From positions 1,975,803 to 2,039,802 of the forward strand of contig NC_087380.1 of assembly GCF_963675165.1 (NCBI RefSeq): a DNA stretch of 64,000 nt, written 5' to 3'. Each line of letters starts with the position of its first letter. Positions within the stretch are counted from its first letter, which is position 1. Positions 62,701 to 64,000 of the stretch are shown piece by piece. The DNA comes from Halichondria panicea (taxonomy: Eukaryota > Porifera > Demospongiae > Suberitida > Halichondriidae). The translations under genes and the position numbers were made by a program. The notes beneath the pieces are model-generated. The model saw only the letters and a program-made list of their open reading frames with translations, did not search any database and was not told the origin of the DNA.

Positions 62701-64000
62701 AGCCCGAAAAATGTCAATTTGTTCTAACTATATATAACCATAAATTTTAGCTTCCTGCCAAGACCTAGACCCACCTACCGACGGTACTATCAGCTACGAA
62801 CCCAGTGAAACAGCAAGAATAATTGGAGCTGTTGCCATGTACAGCTGTAGTAATGGTTACCAGTTGTCCGGTGTGATGACAAGGACCTGTGAGGATGGTC
62901 CCAGTGGAGGGGAGTGGACTGGATCAATCCCAAGTTGTAAAGGTATGAAAACGAATAGCGAAATTACTTTCATTTCTTATAATTATGTAGCCATCTGCCC
63001 TGCCCTACCTGCATTCACCAATGGAATGATCAGCTACAGTACATCGGGTACTGCCATACTAGAGGGAGATGTGGCTACACACACGTGTCATGAAGGTTAT
63101 CGACCATCTAGCGAGGTCAGTAGAAGTTGTCAGTCTGACAAAACTTGGAGTGACGAAGCTATTACTTGTCAAGGTAATGAATCAGTTCATGAAACAACGT
63201 ATCAACATAGCCTTTCACTGTACAAGTATAATAAATGCTCTTGGAGTGTCTCAGTACATAATTATCGTGTGTACACAACTTAATAATGTAATGGTATGTG
63301 CTTATTGTAGCCATCTGCGAAGTGCTCCTTCGGATAGGAAACGGTAACATTGCCTACAATCGTGATACCATGCACACTGATAACAGAGGGAGCCAATGTC
63401 ACGTACAGCTAGCTGTAGTATTGGTTACCAGTTGTCTGGTGTGATTCTTTTTTGTATGTATTCCAATCATGCAGCAATCTGTGATGATCTCACCCTCGCC
63501 CATGGAGTGATTAGCTATAGTCCATTTACTACTCCCATACTGGAGGGCACTGTGGCTACACACAGCTGTGATGAGGGATACGGACTGTCTCCTAACGTGA
63601 GAACAAGAACATGTCAGCCTGACAGGACGTGGAGTGGAGAAGACATCATTTGCCAATGTGAGAACTACCACCAGAAATGTTTTTCTAGTAATTTCATGCT
63701 CACAATCATTGAACATGCAGCTATCACATGTCCACCTCTCACTCACCCCCATGGCTCGGTACTCCACTTTTTTCCTGAACCACCATACCCCTTTGGGACA
63801 CAAGCACAATACTTGAGGATAGCTTGTCCTGAGGGTACACAGAGAAGAGGAGGAAATAATATAAGGAATTGTACTGGTGATGGTCATGGTACTGTGGGGG
63901 TGTGGAATGGAACTGCTCCCATTTGTGCAGGTATGTATTGCATCAATATATGCCATGTATGCTGTATATCTCAATTATAATCCAGGTCAACCTGTTTTTC
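53792..64000 (+). CDS. Receptor H, 5' part: Sushi receptor with long transposon-filled intron
   Basis: The gene continues past the window. Exons: signal peptide 53792-53885; YCC Ig-like 53947-54315; then, after a 7.6 kb intron, Sushi 61918-62094; a Ser/Thr/Pro-rich linker plus Sushi 62340-62657; Sushi 62751-62942, 62991-63173, 63475-63657 and 63721-63930. All internal exons are multiples of three and phase 1-1, so the frame stays open if the relic at 63311-63445 is skipped. The linker (STIPENTTPTLPRTS, TTQTTPPQPTSC) is not seen in the other receptors and may be O-glycosylated. The link across the large intron rests on exon order and phase matching receptors B and E; two separate gene halves remain possible. 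Confidence 0.72.
54395..54945 (+). mobile_element. LINE fragment, reverse transcriptase C-terminal region
   Basis: LVRSYFTYCSQVWP and the downstream ELQDIMIVFVKCIQ, ENFDITQYIRL and related words match the end of CR1/jockey-like LINE ORF2. Several frame changes and an internal repeat (ACTGTTCTCAAGTGTGGC at about 54540 and 54840) show decay or a compound insertion. It lies within the long intron of receptor H. Confidence 0.6.
55178..56028 (+). mobile_element. CACCG-end family, copy 2, with nested repeat
   Basis: TGAAAGCACCGCGGGTGCTG at the left; block order matches 23651-24150. At about 55549-55873 it is interrupted by an inverted copy of the ACGGGTA-end repeat. The halves GGCATTTCATGTA and GTAAGCAAAACT rejoin as in copy 1, so the nested element inserted later. 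Confidence 0.65.
56029..56914. other. Intronic stretch, nothing recognised
   Basis: No gene, repeat family or coding motif recognised. The open frames on the minus strand (56142-56667) have no family features. A GGGGTGCTCAAG block at about 56068 resembles the hAT terminal region. Confidence 0.4.
56915..57683. mobile_element. 751-bp long-TIR element with 9-bp target duplication
   Basis: Element 56924-57674, flanked by GTCTATTAC at 56915-56923 and 57675-57683. Ends TAGTTGGGCGGAGTCCAACC and GGTTGGACTCCGCCCAACTA; the inverted arms extend about 75 bp with a few differences (GTATCAGTACATGTAGCAG). There is no transposase. Nine-base duplications with long TIRs are typical of Mutator-like elements. 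Confidence 0.8.
58317..58802 (+). pseudogene. hAT transposase C-terminal region
   Basis: An open frame of 161 codons containing the conserved hAT dimerisation words CSAERSFSGLKRIKT and RLTGLTLLQIHRD. Just upstream, in the same frame, IPVLDHLLSELQSRFG fits the region preceding it in ZMYM6/hAT-like proteins. Truncated; not a host gene as far as can be seen. Confidence 0.75.
58931..60046. mobile_element. Nested long-TIR element with 10-bp flanking repeat
   Basis: Element 58941-60036 begins TAGCCTCGATCCCAGGCC and ends with its reverse complement; the inverted arms match for at least 80 bp (to GTCTGCGCATGCG). TAGCACCCCC flanks it at 58931-58940 and 60037-60046. No ORF with a known motif in the 0.9 kb interior. 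The arms are nearly identical, so it is young relative to the decayed hAT host. Confidence 0.85.
60292..60358. mobile_element. 49-bp miniature element with 9-bp target duplication
   Basis: Element 60301-60349 starts TAGCCTCGATTCCAGGCC and ends GATCGAGGCTA. It is flanked by GATCTTGAT at 60292-60300 and 60350-60358. It shares ends with the 1.1 kb element at 58941. Stretch 60079-60291 holds nothing recognised. Confidence 0.8.
60364..60821. mobile_element. TACCGTATA-family element, copy 6
   Basis: TACCGTATAGCGGGTATATT at the left, AATATACCCGCTATACGGTA at the right; GGGTATAAATTTTCGCGG recurs at both ends. 458 bp, longer than the other copies, with a TAGCCTCGAATCCAGGCC half-end near 60507. Confidence 0.75.
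60966..61063. repeat. Fragments of hAT end and CACCG-end element
   Basis: GGGGGGTGCTCAAGCCCCCA is the inverted form of 57711-57737. 61020-61063 (ACCTCGCTTGCGCATGCGCA) matches the right end at 24175-24200. Confidence 0.55.
61440..61917 (+). mobile_element. LINE 3' end fragment
   Basis: RLWNALCLYTINLYI, HFTEHFKGHFDF and CTFHYLCPCN correspond to the C-terminal words of CR1/jockey-like LINE proteins, followed by a 3' region with AATAAAG just before the Sushi exon acceptor. Same general family as 54395-54945. 61070-61440 upstream shows no other feature. Confidence 0.55.
63311..63445 (+). pseudogene. Relic Sushi exon in receptor H
   Basis: After a TTGTAG acceptor it reads AICEVLLRIGNGNIAYNRDT, then needs frame changes to give ANVTYS and GYQLSGV. 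The domain then runs straight into the next intron's pyrimidine tract, with the last third and the donor missing. Confidence 0.7.

Overview
This looks like nuclear DNA of an early-branching animal, most likely a demosponge. Genes have many short exons with mostly 45-120 bp GT-AG introns. Type I membrane receptors built from Sushi/CCP, EGF and Ig modules lie in a tandem array, intergenic DNA is AT-rich, and short inverted-repeat elements are common. The species assignment is inferred from style only. All genes I can support are on the + strand.

The window is one tandem cluster of paralogous receptor genes, here called A to H. A (1-2294) is the 3' end of a gene cut by the window edge. B (4412-11425, 24 exons, about 1657 aa), C (13929-18460, 13 exons, about 1046 aa), E (29805-39621, 29 exons, about 1978 aa) and F (42960-49699, 21 exons, about 1780 aa) each keep an open frame from signal peptide to stop when the exons below are joined. 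D (20013-21340) and G (50740-51800) are truncated and broken. H (53792 to the window end) is a 5' part with a 7.6 kb transposon-filled first long intron. Genes B, C, E, F, H and broken D share one signal-peptide exon type; G has a frameshifted copy. The extracellular exons are almost all symmetrical phase 1-1 units. Complete genes end in a transmembrane exon and a conserved cytoplasmic tail with repeated tyrosine motifs of ITAM-like or Src-SH2-ligand type.

Between receptor genes a second unit recurs: two exons of an SH2 domain resembling the C-terminal SH2 of PI3-kinase p85 regulatory subunits. Every copy I read carries at least one defect in the FLVR exon, or lacks that exon. About 160-200 bp separate the SH2 stop from the next receptor's start codon. 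That interval is conserved in all seven copies and holds an ETS-type ACTTCCTG site. At 21613-25412 the 3' part of a receptor tyrosine phosphatase gene (D2-like, broken) sits directly after truncated receptor D. Some tails of the cluster repeat therefore carry signalling-gene fragments beside the receptors.

The rest is mobile DNA: a Crypton-type tyrosine-recombinase remnant (27524-28185), a hAT element (57696-60073) with a nested long-TIR element, LINE 3' fragments, and several MITE families. Three elements that begin with TAG have 9-10 bp target duplications. The array shows signs of unequal crossing-over: internal exon duplications, relic exons, a swapped transmembrane exon in C, and fused Sushi exons. 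A large, fast-changing recognition-receptor locus is the most economical reading, possibly for immunity or self/non-self recognition. That function is inference.
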